Origin: a bacterium
Lineage (GTDB): Bacteria > JALSQH01
Assembly: GCA_027004335.1 (NCBI GenBank)
Contig: JALTID010000103.1
Coordinates: 3,728 to 10,783 of the forward strand
Direction of reading: 5' to 3'
DNA: 7,056 nt
This document shows positions 5,430-7,056 of this stretch, in pieces (within the stretch, counting starts at the first letter, position 1; every line of letters begins with the position of its first letter). A program made the translations under genes and the position numbers. The notes below the pieces were generated by a model. That model was not told the DNA's origin, searched no databases, and saw only the letters and a list, made by a program, of their open reading frames with translations.

Positions 5430-7056
5430 ATGAGTAAAACTGTTGGTATTGATCTTGGTACAACAAATTCTGTAGTAGCAGCACTGGAGAATGGTGAACC
5501 AGTCGTTATCCCTAACTCTGAGGGTAGTAGAATTACTCCATCGGTAGTGGCATTTTCTGAGGATGGTACCATTCTTGTAGGTCAAATTGCGAAACGACAG
5601 GCGATCATAAATCCTGAGAACACTGTTTTTGCAATAAAAAGACTTATAGGGAGGAAATTCAATTCTACAGAAGTTCAGAGAGATATAAAGATATTACCAT
5701 ATAAAATTGTTGAAGCCTCCAATAGTGATGCAAGAATTGAGATCAGAGGTAAGGTTTACAGTCCCTCTGAGATTTCTGCATATGTTCTTATGAAATTGAA
5801 AGAGACCGCTGAAGATTATCTTGGTGAGGAAATTTCTGATGCGGTTATCACTGTACCTGCCTATTTTAACGACAGCCAGAGACAGGCTACAAAAGATGCT
5901 GGTAGGATTGCAGGACTGAATGTTCTGAGAATCATAAATGAACCAACTGCTGCTGCTCTTGCTTATGGATTAAACAAAAAAGATAACTTAAAAATAGCCG
6001 TATTTGATTTAGGTGGTGGTACTTTTGATATTTCAATCCTTGAGTTAAGTGAAGGGGTCTTTGAAGTTGTAGCCACGAACGGTGACACTCATCTTGGAGG
6101 TGAAGATTTTGATTTGAGAATAGTTGATTTCTTGGCTGAGGAATTTTATAAAGAACATGCTATAGATATAAGAAGAGATAGAATGGCTCTTCAAAGATTG
6201 AAAGAAGCGGCGGAGAAAGCTAAAATGGAACTTTCTACGCTAAAAGAAACGGAGGTGAATCTTCCCTTTATTACTTCCACAGAGAATGGTCCGATGCACC
6301 TCGTTTATACTCTTACGAGAGCGAAATTGGAGGAGCTTGTTTTTGATCTCATAGAAAAGCTTGATCCTCCCTGCAGGGCTGCCCTCGCTGATGCGAGCTT
6401 AACCCCGGATGATATTGATGAGGTGATCCTCGTAGGTGGTCAAACCAGAATGCCTAAGGTGCAGGAAAAAGTAAAAGAAATATTTGGTAAGGATCCTTCT
6501 AAAGGGGTAAATCCTGACGAGGTTGTTGCCATCGGAGCAGCTATCCAGGGAGGAGTTCTACAGGGGGAAGTTGAGAATGTGGTTCTCTTAGATGTGACTC
6601 CAATTTCCCTTGGTGTTGAAACAGCGGGAGGAGTTTTTACAAAAATTATTGAGAGAAATACGCCTATCCCTGTCTCCAGAAGCAGGATATTTACAACTGC
6701 GGAGGATAATCAGGATATAGTTAATGTTCATGTTCTTCAGGGTGAAAGAGAATTGGCAAAAGATAATATCTCCCTCGCAAGATTCCAGCTTGTTGGGATA
6801 CCCCCTGCCCCCCGAGGGGTCCCTCAAATAGAAGTTGCTTTTACCATTGATGCCAACGGGATTTTACATGTTACGGCAAAGGATCTTGGTACAGGAAAAT
6901 TCCAAACTATAAAGGTTGCAGCTGGGAGCGGTCTGAATGAAGAAGAAATTCAGAGGATAATTGAAGAAGCGGAAAAGTATAAAGAAGAGGATAAGAAGAG
7001 GAAGGCTTTAATAGACTTAAGAAACAATGCTCAGAGTCTAATTTATACCACCAGAA
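5430..7056 (+). CDS. dnaK: Molecular chaperone DnaK (Hsp70), 3' end outside window
   Basis: DnaK is the ATP-dependent Hsp70 chaperone, working with DnaJ and GrpE. The frame is open for 542 codons to the right edge with no frameshift; full-length DnaK is usually about 600-640 residues. The nucleotide-binding domain shows GIDLGTTNS (6-14), the catalytic Lys in FAIKRLIG (Lys70), [21 protein letters not shown] (143-162), [12 protein letters not shown] (169-180), DLGGGTFD (193-200) and LVGGQTRMP (334-342). The linker VVLLDVTPI is at 384-392. The substrate-binding beta domain includes TTAEDNQ, HVLQGER and [12 protein letters not shown]; the helical lid begins at about 502 and is cut. The segment at about 75-100 is the insertion typical of diderm DnaKs. 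Small departures from consensus are KLDPPC at 310-315 and DAS, where DAG is usual, at 321-323. dnaJ might follow, but this is not visible. Confidence 0.98.
   Translation, partial: MSKTVGIDLGTTNSVVAALENGEPVVIPNSEGSRITPSVVAFSEDGTILVGQIAKRQAIINPENTVFAIKRLIGRKFNSTEVQRDIKILPYKIVEASNSDARIEIRGKVYSPSEISAYVLMKLKETAEDYLGEEISDAVITVPAYFNDSQRQATKDAGRIAGLNVLRIINEPTAAALAYGLNKKDNLKIAVFDLGGGTFDISILELSEGVFEVVATNGDTHLGGEDFDLRIVDFLAEEFYKEHAIDIRRDRMALQRLKEAAEKAKMELSTLKETEVNLPFITSTENGPMHLVYTLTRAKLEELVFDLIEKLDPPCRAALADASLTPDDIDEVILVGGQTRMPKVQEKVKEIFGKDPSKGVNPDEVVAIGAAIQGGVLQGEVENVVLLDVTPISLGVETAGGVFTKIIERNTPIPVSRSRIFTTAEDNQDIVNVHVLQGERELAKDNISLARFQLVGIPPAPRGVPQIEVAFTIDANGILHVTAKDLGTGKFQTIKVAAGSGLNEEEIQRIIEEAEKYKEEDKKRKALIDLRNNAQSLIYTTR

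Noticed and set aside
5255-5585. Minus-strand open frames across the grpE/dnaK junction
   Set aside because: They are antisense to well-supported grpE and dnaK, with no start signals or recognisable products.
6805-6819. CCCC-CGA-GGGG hairpin in dnaK as a terminator
   Set aside because: The stem is 4 bp, no T-tract follows, and it encodes the conserved PPAPRG motif of DnaK.

Overview
The window is AT-rich and almost entirely coding. Two divergent gene blocks meet at a short control region near 3545-3619. The organism looks like a diderm (Gram-negative-type) bacterium, for two reasons. DnaK carries the extra segment after the [11 protein letters not shown] motif (about residues 75-100) that monoderm DnaKs lack, and the left block encodes an exported, probably lipid-anchored protein. 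Heavy use of AGA/AGG and ATA codons and Lys/Glu-rich proteins would fit a thermophile, but that is only a hint. I cannot name a phylum.

Left block (minus strand, read from about 3544 down to 1). An ABC-type ATPase is followed by a large 12-TM ABC-2 type permease, a small 88-residue protein resembling a Sm/SH3-like barrel, and a secreted protein whose C-terminal end lies outside the window. The reading frames overlap by 19 nt, are separated by 10 nt, and overlap by about 17 nt. No terminator is visible between them, so they look like one translationally coupled operon. The last gene starts at TTG and is open to the left edge. Its Ig-like layout resembles the N-terminal part of exported bacterial lipase-like proteins.

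Control region (about 3545-3619). Two back-to-back sigma70-type promoters can be read. The ABC promoter is TTGTTA-N16-TATAAT. The hrcA promoter is TTGACA-N17-TAAATT with an extended -10 TG. Both place the expected transcription start on or next to the first codon, so both mRNAs could be leaderless. A 10-bp palindrome (TGTTATAACA) overlaps the ABC -35 box. I found no CIRCE element, the usual HrcA operator.

Right block (plus strand, 3620 to the right edge). This is the heat-shock cluster hrcA-grpE-dnaK. HrcA is the repressor, GrpE the nucleotide-exchange factor and DnaK the Hsp70 chaperone; dnaK is cut by the window edge at codon 542. grpE and dnaK have clear Shine-Dalgarno sites and gaps of 17 and 23 nt, so the three genes are probably co-transcribed. 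No RNA genes, insertion sequences, CRISPR arrays or stretches above 100 bases without a gene were seen.
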